Shown: piece after piece, positions 1-12,113 of the stretch | How the letters are laid out: the number at the start of each line of letters is the position of its first letter | How positions within the stretch are numbered: position 1 is the stretch's first letter | Source of the DNA: Aporrectodea caliginosa | Taxonomy: Eukaryota > Annelida > Clitellata > Crassiclitellata > Lumbricidae | Reading direction: 5' to 3' | NCBI GenBank assembly: GCA_020284085.1 | Contig: JACEVL010006447.1 | Span: 2,114,245 to 2,178,244 of the forward strand | DNA: 64,000 nt | Position numbers and translations under genes: made by a program | Notes under the pieces: generated by a model | What the model was told of the DNA's origin: nothing | Database searches by the model: none | Seen by the model: only the letters and a program-made list of their open reading frames with translations

Positions 1-413
1 TGAAAACACAAACCAACAAAAACACGTTTCATATTATGCACTTAGTACTCAGTGCTTAAACAGTTACATACAGTTTGAATACTGCATCAAATGAAATACT
101 GACAACTGCAAACGCATACAGGTCAATGAGTAAAGTTAAAAGACTTGTCATGTTCGTCGTACTAGGCATTTTTGCTCTCAGCAGCATGATTGTCAAGATC
201 ATTATCATGGTCATCATCTCCAATCATCACTTTCATAATCTTCTTGATGATCATCTTCTCTTCTTCTTCATTATCATCACTTTTCTTCTATTCTTCGTCT
301 TTGTCTTCTTCTTCGGCTTTCTCCTTCTTTGCGCCAATATTTCTTAGCGCTCCATAAAAGCCACGTCAGAGAGATCAGCGCTATATCTGATAAAGTCCGT
401 ACGAGTCCGTTTC

Positions 414-420
<7 letters not shown>
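1..420. other. Unannotated: TTC/TCATC-rich low-complexity stretch
   Basis: Bases about 185-335 are a degenerate pyrimidine-rich run of TCATCA and TTCTTC units. No gene signal seen. Confidence 0.6.

Positions 421-507
<87 letters not shown>
421..507. repeat. (TC)n microsatellite
   Basis: An uninterrupted TC dinucleotide run of 87 bases. Confidence 0.98.
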
Positions 508-509
<2 letters not shown>

Positions 510-2998
510 GTTTAACCTGCTTGTCGTCACCATCGCTTGTAGCTCTATCATAGTTCTAAAAACCACATTTCAGTTAAATTTTAAAATTAGCGTCAGCGCT
601 GTAAACGAAACGCCTCCATTTTTAAGAACGGATTGTCGTCAAAGGAACGATTCTCCAAAGGACACATCAGACGCCGTGCCATGGGATGCATCTCTGTTCA
701 CCTTGCCATCGTAGATCTTCTGCCACTTCACGACGCTACAGCGTTCGTTCGACAAGCTTCCACTTAGGCGTCCTTCATATATCTCTTGTCTATTATCGTA
801 GATTAACTTGCTAAATTCGCCCAGGGCTTAGACTGGCTGCAGTTTCTCATGCACCACACAGACAACGCATACAAAGTCGTTGTTAACGTTTTAGAGAGAA
901 AAAGACCCACAGAAAGAAAGCGTGTTTGACGCTAACTGAAGATCCAGCTAATATTTCCATCGGCTTCCGAACGTCGTAGGCTACTTTGTCCGGTGAATGT
1001 AGCGATAGCGAAAGCCATAAATCAGTGGGACCCTTTGGAAATACACGCAGCGCCCAGCTCTAAACCTCTGTCTTATGTGCTGTCCGTTCCACTCATGACC
1101 TGCCGTTGTTTAAGGTACACCTGAGCTGTCAACAAGCGTTTGTCATTCGCTCTATATACGCAGACTGAGTTCTGCTTCAGGGCTCAACGCAACTCAGGGA
1201 TACGCACGTCGAGCACTAATACAGAGTGTGTATATAATATATATGCATATATATATATTATGTATATAACTCATAATGCGCTCGTGGCTTCCGCTGGTTC
1301 TCTACTGCTTTGGTTTCGCTAGCTAGGGGTGTTTCGATTTATATACACTCCCCTATATTATGTATATACTCATATTCTCAATGGAAAGAACGCTACCTGA
1401 ATGCTAAAACCGTTGCATCTTGGTCTTCCACGATATCTACAGACTGTTAACTATAGAATAAGTTGAATATTGTACGGATCATGTTTTTGTTCTGCGTACA
1501 TATTGGTAATCTTAGCTTTTACAGACACTTAAACTCTTATATGCCTATAATATCTGCCTTATACACAAGTTCACATACGATTCGTAACGTAGTCTAACCC
1601 GATGACGTGATACAGAATAATTTAAGATAGGAAGATATAATAAGTGTAGAACGAATTGCAAGACACAACAGTCTCAGCAATTCAGTGCAATCCGCACGAA
1701 CAAAGGAATAGGCTAGTGAATTCAACTAAAGTGAGGAACTGTCTTTGTTTGATGGACATCCCCTTCCCTTTTCGCTTTTCTGACCCTAAAGATTTCAGTT
1801 TAGGTGCACAGCAATAATTCTAAACCTTAGAAATACATGTAAACTGAGGAAACCCTGTTGTTGTAAGCTGCCACTTTACAGACTGGTCTACAAGTATAGC
1901 AAACTAAATTTATGCCCATATGACAGAGGACCATACACGTGATTCTGAACCTTAAGCAAGAACATGCATGGGCACTGAGGAGGCAATTGATAACATGGGC
2001 GCCACACAGATTCCTCACCGATTTTATCCGAAAGATCAAAATTCAGCCACACAAAATAATTGTATATAAATTTGAGTAGTGAGTGAAGTAGGTTTAAGGA
2101 ACCGGTCTAGGTCTAAAACTCTATGGACTAGAAAAAAACGTACCAACATAGACTAAATCAAATCTTATTAGCAATCCCTATTCTCAACGCACGTGACAAA
2201 GCAGTTATTTTGATAGCATTTCCTGTTCCCATGCACACGCTGGCTTCAACCGCTTGATGTTGGCTTCTTCAAAACTCAGAAAAATAGATGCAAATTTGAA
2301 TCTGGAAATTATATGAGCAGTAATCCAGAAAGCAGAATTTCCGTTTTGTATGTATCTGCCGCAGTATAATTATCATAGATCTGCCAGATTGCTGTTGCAG
2401 AATATGAAGCTTACGGACTGGGGCCTTACAACAAGCTCACCATTATGCTGTATCTGTGGTAACAGAAGAACCGCGGCTAGTCATTTTTGTCTCAGCAATT
2501 CGATTAATTAAACCTCTTGAAGTTACTGTCCAAATTTCGTCAAGCCAACCTGTTGAAGAAAGTGAAACAAATGTAATTATTGGCGATGTGCCTGTTGAAC
2601 CGATGATAGCAGAGTAAGCAGACACTCCCTCAAGTCTGCCTCTTGTTGAAATTTCAGTCAACATTATATCATCCGATGCAGCCAGTGCCAAAATACGGTC
2701 TTTTTAGAATTATATTTTGAATAAGTTGTCACTGTTGCCCAAGATAGCAAGACAGCGAACAAAGAAAAGAAACACAAAACAACAATAAATATAACGTCGC
2801 CACCTTGTAAAAACACATTTACACAGAAGCAGGAAGTGAAAGTAAAGTAAGTATGAAAACTGCTAAAACTCCAACAGATAGGAATCCAAGTGAGAGTATA
2901 CATAGCTTACAGTTAAATGCAAGGCTCAACCAAAGAAAAGAGACATTCTTGCAGACAGAGCAAGAAAAGGAGGAATAGAAACCAAACATATCAGTCAG
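508..2998. other. No recognised gene
   Basis: Mixed-composition sequence with only short frames. 1230-1270 is an AT palindrome-rich patch. 2660-2980 is an A-rich stretch whose plus-strand translation is Lys/Gln/Glu-rich with stops; I could not identify it. Confidence 0.5.
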
Positions 2999-3490
2999 CA
3001 GTGCCATCTTAAGGCATGGGCAAAATGGGCAGTCGGCAGGTGCCCACGATTCTAGGGGTCCTAATTAAAAAGACCAGAGAAAGCAAATAACTTCCCGAAC
3101 ACAATTAACTTAAAGTTAATTTTGAAATCTATTCTTTGCAAAGAAATTTCGCAAATGATTGAGTTGATTAATAATAATTCAAACGGTACCATCTCTGCGA
3201 GACTCTATCTGCGGTGTAGGCTACCAATTAGTTATCATTTTCATGTTGAAATATTAAATTTTGTGTTTTTCAAGGCTTATGTCATATTGTTCAAACGTTT
3301 GTGTTGGATTAAACCTCGTTTTACAATATTATGTTTTCTTATGTTTAACATTCATTTAGTTACAAAGTGAATGTTGAAGGTACCAATACATCTATAGATC
3401 CATTGACCGTTTAAATTTTATGCCCGTTGGTGGGCAGAGGTCCAGTGCATTGCTTTGCCCAGGGTCTACAATGCTGTTAAGACGTCACTG
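2999..3490. mobile_element. hAT-type MITE with 8-bp target duplication
   Basis: A 492-bp element. The left end reads CAGTGCCATCTTAAGGCAT and the reverse complement of the right end CAGTGACGTCTTAACAGCAT, imperfect terminal inverted repeats of hAT style. The octamer TCAGTCAG lies immediately on both sides (2991-2998 and 3491-3498), an exact 8-bp target-site duplication. No transposase frame inside, hence non-autonomous. Confidence 0.88.
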
Positions 3491-4189
3491 TCAGTCAGAC
3501 AAAGAAAGATGACGAAGCGATAAGGAAATCCATTACAGGCAAGAATAGCAGGGATATGCTGCACATCGACGATGGGACAATCAAGTGCAACGATACATGT
3601 TATATCGTCGATGGAGAACACTTGTAGGACGGACCTCATGGGGCTCTTCCAATAGACTGAAGAGGATGACTCTTTGATCGATGACGTCTGATTGACATGT
3701 GTCGAGTGTTCCCGACGGTATATCACGATTCTTCTGACATTTCAAGCAAACAAGAGTTTCTTGTGCGCTTGAAAACCAATAGCCTAGCACTAGTGGAAGG
3801 CCTAAATTAAATTTTTTATTATAGTTCTTATGTTCTTGTAATGTATGACAGATAAAAGGCTAGGATTGTAGCCAAGACTTTTTCATGGCATTTTGTCATT
3901 TTCTTGAAGGTTTAACTCCGAATTTCAAGGCGCCCTTTTGAGCAATTAGGTCAGCAGATGAGTAAGTAAGTAACCTTTATTTGCATCTGACAAGCGCACA
4001 TGCATTGCATACAACTATTACATACAATTAAAAAATAAACCATAGCAGTAGCTATAAAGTTATAGGGTCACACAAGCACAACTAAATATATAGCTAAAGA
4101 AGCATCGATTAACAGAACTGTGTTTAAAATTTTAGATTAAACAAAGTAGCATGAAAGGATTCCTCTCTTGCGAAGTACGTATAGTATTT
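3491..4189. other. No recognised gene
   Basis: No coding signal. 3961-3973 has a short GTAA repeat that may be a retroelement edge. Confidence 0.4.
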
Positions 4190-4466
4190 TGTTGTATTTG
4201 ATCATTTATAAAGCGCTCATCACATCATAAACCTTTAAGAAGCGCTCCCAGTGCGAGGTATCTCGAGAGGAAAGGAAGGTTTTAAGGTGAGAGAAAGAGG
4301 TAGAGATGCCACCAGAGAGGATGGTAGAGCGTAGAGAAGGAGGAAGTCGATTGCAGGCAAAGGATCTGGAATCCTGGATTTAGCCATTCTGGTCATAACA
4401 TGGGAAACGAAGAGGTGTATTAATGTGCGCATGCTTACTATAGACCAGGCCACATGTTTGCTAGAC
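4190..4466 (-). mobile_element. LINE 3' fragment (CR1/L2-like), interrupted by a MITE
   Basis: On the minus strand a broken frame gives NRLPPSLRST, LKTFLSSRY and LGALLK, then GGGAGCGCTTCTTAAAG...GCGCTTTATAAA. This is the C-terminal end and 3' tail pattern of CR1/L2-type LINEs, also seen at 20.9 and 63.0 kb. Its upstream side is cut by the hAT MITE at 4467. Sequence right of the MITE (4855 to about 5000) may be the continuation. Confidence 0.6.
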
Positions 4467-4846
4467 CAGTGCTTCCCAAACTTTTCACTGTCACGGACCG
4501 GCAGAATTAAATTTTCAGTGTCACGGACCGGCAGGAATTTTCCCACGGAAGGAGGACTGGTGCCCAATTTATTCATTATTTCTGTGTTTCGATCGCCTAA
4601 AATAGCTTCCTCAAATATGTGTTAAAATTTATTTAAATGCATATTTAGCCAATTCTATGACTCTATGTCTCTCTTGCCCTTTAATTGCTAGCCAAATCAG
4701 TGTTTTTTTGTTATGACTTTACAAATATAATAGCCATTTCTTGATTCCGAGACAATATGAGCAGTTTGTTGTTTCACTCTGCGGACCGGCAACTGAGGGC
4801 TCGCGGACCGGTGCCGGTCCGCGGACCACCACTTTGGGAAGCACTG
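4467..4846. mobile_element. hAT-type MITE with perfect 8-bp target duplication
   Basis: A 380-bp element with terminal inverted repeats starting CAGTGCTTCCCAAA on both ends. The octamer TGCTAGAC is duplicated exactly at 4459-4466 and 4847-4854. Both subterminal regions carry CGGACCGG repeats that can form secondary structure. No transposase, so non-autonomous and mobilised in trans by a hAT transposase. The perfect duplication and clean ends suggest a comparatively young insertion. Confidence 0.95.
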
Positions 4847-4854
4847 TGCTAGAC

Positions 4855-5926
4855 CATCTCTTTTATTTTAAAAAAAGGTCTCAATGCAAGTTCGCTTCTA
4901 GTGCTTCCATCCATTTTATACACGAGTTGTGAGCATAGGTCACTTAAATCTAGCGTGAGTTTCTCTCACGAGTATTTAAAAGTCTTCAGCCAGCGATGAG
5001 AACCGAGGATTTTGCATTCTACATGGGACGCAAAGTTTCAAATTTTCCTAATTGTCATAAATCGAATCCACAGTTCTTCAATTGGCCAAGATAGATCAAA
5101 AGCGTTTGACCTATATCTCCAGATGGACAGATAGGACAAGCACTTCACACAATGTCTATTTAGCTGATGAACACCAGTCATATATTTTGCAATGCATATA
5201 TAAGTATAATATACATGCATGCCACGAAATATTCTTCCCGCTAAATGTGTGGCAGTTATAAGCGGAACAGGAGAAACGCCTAATTACTAATATATCACAT
5301 ATATATAAAATTGTATGATATAATTATATTATACAATTGCATTATTTGTATATAGGAAATATACACATCTCCTATGTGTACATGTATACTCAAAGTGTTG
5401 TGTCTATAATATTATTAATTATTATTAATCAGCAACTTCTATAGCGCCGATGCCTAACGCATAAGGCATCAACCTTTGGCGCACAATAAGTAAGATCATA
5501 TTGTAACAAGATATTGTGTAGTTACATTACATGTATATGAATCAAAATGTATTGAGCTAAAACTTGATATATTATACCGCAATTTTGGTTGATACGAGCT
5601 GCAGTTGAAGATGATATTTGATGTTAACGACAGGAGGAAATAGTCCTCGAGGAGCAGAAAAGATGGGAAGACTCATTCTTCAGACAAATCATCGACTGAT
5701 TGTCTTTCTCTGGTCGTACATGTATATTGAAAAAGACTAGATCTTGGTGAAGGAGATTTTCAGCTGCTCCATCTAGATTTTGGAATTCTTCTCTATAGCT
5801 GTTCGTTCTGGTCAGTCGCTTATATCATTTCATTCTCGAGTCACAACTTAGGCCTACCTCTTTCAAATTGCTCATCTTCTATAGGCTCTGTCTTGGAGGA
5901 CTGAGCCCTATATGCGTAATGTTCTG
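4855..5926. other. No recognised gene; AT-rich
   Basis: 5280-5420 is an AT-rich patch with TATA and ATTATT runs. 5431-5480 carries a short repeat (ACTTCTATAGCGCCGATGCC) that recurs near 14.25 and 15.85 kb. Confidence 0.5.
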
Positions 5927-5948
5927 GGGTACGAGGGGTCTCGTACCC
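5927..5948. other. Short perfect hairpin
   Basis: Arms GGGTACGAG and CTCGTACCC (9 bp) around the loop GGGT. Confidence 0.7.
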
Positions 5949-6189
5949 AACCTTTTGGACTGAACAATAGACCTACCGTACCCTAATGTTTCCTACTTAT
6001 AAGGAACAATGCCCATTATTATTTCCTAGCAGGGAGGCCTATTGTTGTTGTTGTTGTTGTTCGTGGATTATAAACGGCGCCGTTTTAAGTATTTATCAAC
6101 TGCAAAGGCGAAACGCTATGATAGTTGGTACCCCACTTTTTAGACCGATGTTGCGCCTCTGGACTGAGCTACGCACTACCTCTGACCAA

Positions 6190-6340
6190 TCCCACTGGGT
6201 TCTGTAAATCACTTAAGTCTTTTCTCTTTAGTCGTTGCTGGTGCTGGGCTGGGAGCGCTCCTGAGTAGGTTCCTTGATGGGACACTATACAAATTCCCAG
6301 AATGAGCGAATGAATGGATGAATGAATGAATGAATGAACA
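6190..6340 (+). mobile_element. LINE 3' tail (CR1/L2-like) with (GAAT)n terminus
   Basis: Reads AAATCACTTAAGTCTTTTC, GGGAGCGCTCCTGAGTAGG, CACTATACAAATTC, then GAATGAATG units to about 6338. It matches the 20.9-kb copy segment by segment. Decayed; the frame before it has stops. Confidence 0.75.
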
Positions 6341-7249
6341 AAAACTTAGAAGTTACAAATGAATAACAATTAGTATTCATATCTAACTTTGCATTGATGC
6401 GGCAATGACTTTTTGCATCAAGTCTTTATAAGTTTCTAAGAATATACTGTCCACATTATTTGTTTAGACAAATGTTAAGATATTGCCATGAACAAACGCC
6501 CGCAAAACACACATTTAAGTCCACCGATGGGACTTCCTGCAGGAGTGGACAGTGGAATGACCGTAGACGCTTCATTACTTGTGCATATAGCTCCGGCAAT
6601 GGAATTGGTGTTTTCTTTCCATAATGAAGCACGCTTTGGAATAAACAGCCGATGCTACAGCTAGAAGACCATTATGCAAAAAAAGGGTAATTAACGTTCG
6701 TAAGCTAAGCAATATAATATATATATATATATATATAATACGAATATTCCTCAACTATATGGATATACAGATAAGCTTATGTAGCCTTTAATTTCGCGTA
6801 AGATGTAAGACAGTGCAGTGTATAAACAACGCAAGATAGGATTTTGGAGAATTATGTATTGTAACCAGTCAAATAGCTGTCAGCGTCTAAACGTCAATGC
6901 ATAGACTGGCTGTGTAACTTTCCTGATCTCAACTACGGCGAATGCCCCAATGAAACATGACTCTAATGATTTACTGACCGTGCCGTAACGACAAAAGAAC
7001 TATGACTTTCCTGCATTGTTTACTGACCCGACGTGACCTGTGCAGTGTGCATCCACTGTGGCTAAGCACAATGAATGTGCCTACTTGCGGGAGTTCAAAT
7101 CAAATCAATCAATCAAATATTCGTTTATTCAAAAAGCTAGTTTAGAATAGACGCAACTATAGTTACACAGCGTGATTCAACAATTAGTTGAGCAGTTAAT
7201 CTCAGTTCACAGAGGCAAAACACAGTTACCAATAATTATGCAGTTCTGT
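6341..7249. other. No recognised gene
   Basis: Contains (AT)n at 6717-6735. Otherwise featureless by eye. Confidence 0.45.
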
Positions 7250-7460
7250 TGCCCTACCTCAGGTTTGGCTGCCCGCAGAAATCTTCGTTCTGCGTCTAGA
7301 GGCGAACTTAATTGCTGTTCTCTTTGCGCGCACTTCAAAGATGAAACTTCGTGCTTTCTCAGTGGTTGGGCCGACCACGTGGAATAATCTTCATTCTGAT
7401 CTGCTGAGTAGGTTATCTTGGAGGGTTGTTATGTAAGTCCTCTGAATGAATGAATGTGGT
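7250..7460 (+). mobile_element. Decayed LINE 3' end
   Basis: Plus-strand translation gives ARRNLRSASRGELN, then with a frameshift SVVGPTTWNN-like sequence, and ends CTGAATGAATGAATG. Same family of 3' ends as at 20.7 and 63.0 kb, but shorter and frameshifted. Confidence 0.6.
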
Positions 7461-7724
7461 AAGCGACGGTGCCGTTGCTTTCATCGGTTGACCAAAGTGT
7501 TCTGCGCAGACACACTTAACTGATTCCGCAGAACGGTGCGAGACTTTTCTAGAATTCCGTGCGATTGTTGTGTTTTGGATATTTACATATCAAATTATAC
7601 ACCTGTATGCCTTGTAACGATCTCACACATTTTGCATCACAATGAAGATAGGCGTTGATCATACGGCAGGTTGCTTGTTATTCATTCCATGCCTCCATTG
7701 GATAGATAATATATAAGTCAAATT

Positions 7725-8490
7725 AATATATACTTTACTTTATTTCGCACAAAGCAGAACAGAGAAGCTAAGCAAACTTAGCAAAGACTAGAACAGAAAT
7801 ACAAAAATACAAAAACTCCTTCCCAAACAGACTGGGAAACAACTCAAACTATTGCTCCTCTCGAAGCATAAAACGTAGTGGACCCGCGATCTTACATAAT
7901 AGGCCTACATGTTGTCTTTTACCGACAAACCATAACCAGTAACTAAATTAATATGCTCATGGCCATAACTGAATGTCAATGACAGCATATTTAGTGTACT
8001 ATTATCCACCGTTAGCATGTCTTTAAGAAATTTAAACATAGCAATAACTCTCATAGATTTAAAGTCCAAACTGCCTAAACCTGCAATAAATTCTCTTACT
8101 GATTCCCATTTGTGAAAACCAAATACTTTACGATACACACTATTCCAACAAGCATTTAGTTTACTCAGCTGAGATTGAGAACATCTCACAGCAACTGAGC
8201 CATATCTTAAAACTGGTAAGCTATAAGTCTGCTGTAAGTAAAGCTGCATTAACTCCGACAAACTTGAAGAGTTATTGAAAATATTATTGGAAGCTGCGTA
8301 AAAATTGCGCATTATGCAGTCTACATCACAACTCAGTTTACTACCAGCACAAAAGATGATTCCCAAGTATTTAATCTGCTCTGACCACTCAACCTTTTTG
8401 TGACCTAGGAACATATCTGGTAGTGAAGCCTTGAATCGAGGTCCGAATGCTAATACCGAAACAGATGCAGTCAGTTCTTGATATGTATGA
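7725..8490 (-). pseudogene. LINE reverse transcriptase C-terminal fragment with 3' UTR
   Basis: A minus-strand frame open from about 8490 to the stop at 7905. It contains SEQIKYLGIIF (the F/Y-LG motif after the RT catalytic core), LPVLRYGS, LNACWNSVYRKVFGFHKWES and LGSLDF, typical of the C-terminal part of non-LTR reverse transcriptases. The catalytic YADD block is absent (5' truncated). A 3' UTR of about 180 bases runs to an AATAAAGTAAAGT-type tail near 7735. This is a different family from the GAAT-tailed LINEs nearby. Confidence 0.82.
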
Positions 8491-8719
8491 ATATGTATTC
8501 AATCTAATGTATATATGTATCAATGAACATCAATGTCAGCCACTAGCAGTAAAGCAGTAAAGCAGTAAGTACATATCACTATGAATATGACACCAGAACC
8601 GTCCTGTTATGAGGCTTGGCAAGAGTCACACTGATCCACTGATCAAGTGCTATATATTTTGGGATAAGGGATCAGCAGGGAACAGAGCTAGGTTGACTGA
8701 TTTAAATATAGTGCTCTCT

Positions 8720-8862
<143 letters not shown>

Positions 8863-9252
8863 GATGCTGACTAGTAATGTGAAGCCGATCAGTGCGAATG
8901 CATCAATTGGGTCAAATGCCAATAGAATGCTCGGCTAGATATGCAGATGAACAAAATGTCGATAATCTTCGACCAGAAATGGTGCTTCTTAGTGAAATGC
9001 GTGACAGAAGCGATCAGTTTCACTGCAACTGCTCTTCTAATATGCGCGTCCCGCTTAAATAATTAACACGTACATCGTCTTCTCTTTTCTCTCTTTCTCT
9101 CTCATTACCATTTGTCATCCAGCAGACCTAGTATTATTGTTGAGGAACTCATGATAATAATGATGATGATGATCATTATTGTTATTGTCAATGCTTCTGC
9201 GTCTGCTTCTACATAGTCTATAGCGTCGCCGTAATGATGCACAAAGCATCAT
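8863..9252. other. No recognised gene
   Basis: No coding or repeat signal, apart from short ATGATG runs near 9160. Confidence 0.4.
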
Positions 9253-9508
9253 CAATCACTGGTCAATCAATGGTCAATCGATGGTCAATCGATGGTCAAT
9301 CACTGGTCAATCACTGGTCAATCACTGGTCAATCAATGGTCAATCAATGATCAATCGATGGTCAATCACTGGTCAATCGATGGTCAATCACTGGTCAATC
9401 GATGGTCAATAGATGGTCAATCGATGGTCAATCAATGGTCAATCACTGGTCAATCGATGGTCAATCACTGGTCAATCAATGGTCAATCACTGGTCAATCG
9501 CTGGTCAA
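9253..9508. repeat. 11-bp minisatellite, about 23 units
   Basis: Tandem 11-mers of the form TCAATCNNTGG, where NN is AC, AA, GA, AG or GC. Because 11 is not a multiple of 3, every plus-strand frame repeats with an 11-residue period, which explains the open frame through it (VNHWSITGQSL-like). Confidence 0.97.
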
Positions 9509-10246
9509 GTGAAATTATAGTAAAAGACTCAAAGTTAAAGTCATAATCTATAAGTGAAACCTGGTGGAAATCTGATAATTCAAAGAAACTAGAAGTCACA
9601 CTACAGCTGAAGATGTTAAACAAGTTCAGACAGATGAGTTTTAAGCTTCGTGCTGAACGATATCAAAGAACTGACAGAACGCACAACTGGATGGTGAATT
9701 CCAAATTCTCGGGCAACTGACCGAGAACGCCCGACCGCCCAACACCGTTTGATGCGAGGCACACAAGAGTCGGTCTATGGTCTACGCATAGTCTATAAGA
9801 CTGCAATATTTTCTGGCCCATTGAGTGAGCAAGAAGCGGAGAAAGGTCGGCTGAGTTGAATGCAATGTTTTCTCAACTATAAGACTGAATCTAAACTGAT
9901 GGTCGGCCAGTGTTGTGAGTGCAATTTTGGTGTAATAACATTATGGTGATACTTATGGGTTTTGCAATTGGCAAAACGACCAATTTGTGTAATCTATTTT
10001 AGTAATACCAACGAGAATTGAGTGAAAGCCAAGACAACAAGAAACAAGAGCAGTATACCGAGTGAGACTAAAGCAGTTGGAGGCATGTAAGACCGGATTC
10101 AGTGAATATCCCTAATGTGAAAGTGAAATGATTTGCATAATATTATGATTTCAACATGGTCAGAGAAAGGCATGTTGGAGTCAAAAGTTATACCATACCC
10201 AAATTGCGTGTACATTCGGACTGATCAATAGTCAATCCAGTTAACC
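9509..10246. other. No recognised gene
   Basis: No coding or repeat signal recognised. Confidence 0.4.
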
Positions 10247-11640
10247 CAGTGGTGCCCAACCTGCAGCACGCCATTTGTGACACGCGTGCCAGTTGTGGCA
10301 CGCCACCCTATGATGAGTGGCACGGACGACCCTGGAATTTTCTTTTAAAAATTTATGCTGGGTTTTTAGTTTAGAATTATATGTACATGTATAGAGTCTT
10401 AGGCGCCTCCCTAGCTCCGTATCTGCAGCGACCAAGGGACGCACAACACGAGCTCGACAAGGGCAGTGGTAGGCTCATCAATTGGCAGGCAAAGTCCACT
10501 TTCTCCACAACACATTTCTACTATTCCCATTGTATACGGTCGTAGGATCGTAGGATCGAACCAAGACGCCAACTGCATGATCTTCTTAAATATATTTTTG
10601 TAGGTATTGGTAGTTTGGTACGTCTTCAGGATAGCTAATAAAAAGACAGCTGGCCTTTTGAAAGGAAAGTATGAGGATGACATTGTCTTGTGAGAGTTCA
10701 GCGTGACTTCTTATTCTTGGGAAAGTCATCCAAGCCTATTAGTCTGCTGCGTAACTCAACAGTTGCGGCAGGTGTATGTAAAAAATTCAACATTGAACGT
10801 CACTTCAACCAGGACTTTAATGAAACATACCCACCTCGGTCAGCTATCACGACTGATTTTACCAAGAAGAAAAAACATCTTCGTTGTCATCCCAGTCATT
10901 TCTTGTCAGAAAAAGTGATGAATCGAAGGTCAAAACTTCACACGAAAGAAAAAGCCTTATTATGATGGCGAGGAATTGCTGAAGCCGGCTTTGTCAATTT
11001 TGCAGAAGGCTCAGGTGATGCCAAAATCGAATCAGTGATGACTGATATTGCCCTTGCACGCAACACGACCATGAGGCGAATAGACGAAATGGCTCAGGAC
11101 CTGTTGGAGCAAGTAAGGTCATCATTAGAAAAGTGCCATTATTTTTCGCTAGCTATGGATGAAAGTTGTGATGCTTCTGATTCTGTACAGTTACTGTTAT
11201 ACATCAGATGCATGAAACGATGAATTATAACTTTGACGTTAGCAAGAAGTACCTTTGTCTGCGTCAGCTTGTCAGTACCACCGGAGCCGACCTTTTTGAG
11301 CAAGTAAAACATTGTGGCATAGACAGCAATCTTGACTGGTCAAAACTCGAGATTGTGTTCATAGATGGAGCTCCTACTATGACTGGCAAAAGAATGGGTG
11401 TGCAACTAAATTGAACGAGTTTGTAGGTCATGTCGTATGAGCATTTCACTGCTTTGGATAGCTGTATTGTCTTTAAATGAACATTACAATGTGAGTTATT
11501 CTACCTTACTTGAATCTAAGGAGGCAATGCGTGACGCCATTATTTATATTGGTCGTTTGAACAAGCGCCTTTTGGAACAGGCCGCAAATCCTCTTGACTT
11601 GTATGTAGTGGTACACAGACGATAAGCATGATATTTTGTG
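10247..11640 (+). pseudogene. Decayed hAT transposase (BED-finger, ZBED5/GTF2IRD2-like) with left end
   Basis: The left end reads CAGTGGTGCCCAACCTG, a hAT-style terminal repeat. From about 10660 broken frames give KYEDDIV, SKPISLLRNSTVA and KKFNIERHFNQDF, a remnant of a BED-type finger lacking its first cysteines. Further on come IDEMAQDLLEQ, CHYFSLAMDESCD and VQLLLYIRCM (the catalytic-core region with the DES motif), then TGADLFEQV and DWSKLEIVFIDGAPTMTGK. These match the hAT/Charlie-type transposase domain seen in domesticated ZBED5 and GTF2IRD2 genes. At least three frameshifts or stops are present, the C-terminal dimerisation region is missing, and no right end was found. Confidence 0.82.
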
Positions 11641-11667
11641 GCACACGATGTACAAAAGTTGGTCTTA

Positions 11668-11702
11668 ACGTGTGTTCGGTTAGATCTTAACCGAACACAC
11701 GT
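11668..11702. other. Perfect 15-bp hairpin
   Basis: Arms ACGTGTGTTCGGTTA and TAACCGAACACACGT, perfect complements around the 5-base loop GATCT. It lies between the hAT remnant and a CTG-type minisatellite. Confidence 0.9.
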
Positions 11703-11726
11703 CAGCCATTCACATTTGTGGAGCTG

Positions 11727-11870
11727 TACTACTGCTATTGCTATTGTTGTTGTTACTGCTGTTGCTACTGCTATTGCTATTGTTGTTGCTACTGCTGTTG
11801 CTACTGCTATTGCTACTGCTATTGCTATTGTTGTTGCTACTGCTGTTGCTACTGCTATTGCTACTATTAC
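11727..11870. repeat. (TTGCTACTGCTA)n trinucleotide-based minisatellite
   Basis: Imperfect arrays of CTG, CTA, TTG and TTA triplets with a higher-order pattern TTGCTACTGCTATTG. Confidence 0.92.
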
Positions 11871-12068
11871 TAGTAATAGAATAGCTCGCAACAACACAAG
11901 AAGCAACGACGACGTACAAACGAACAGACGCCGTCATAAACAAAAACAAGAAGAGAGAAGAAGAAGAAGACTGCTTTCTTGTATGACTATGGAATGAATT
12001 ATTAATGTGGATCTATATTATTTTTGACGACTTGTCGTCTTTCGCAACACTTTGCATCTGATGCACTG

Positions 12069-12069
<1 letters not shown>

Positions 12070-12112
<43 letters not shown>
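12070..12112. repeat. (TC)n microsatellite
   Basis: A TC dinucleotide run. Confidence 0.95.

Positions 12113-12113
<1 letters not shown>

Noticed and set aside
9253..9508. CRISPR-like array
   Set aside because: Contiguous 11-bp units without spacers; a minisatellite in an animal genome.
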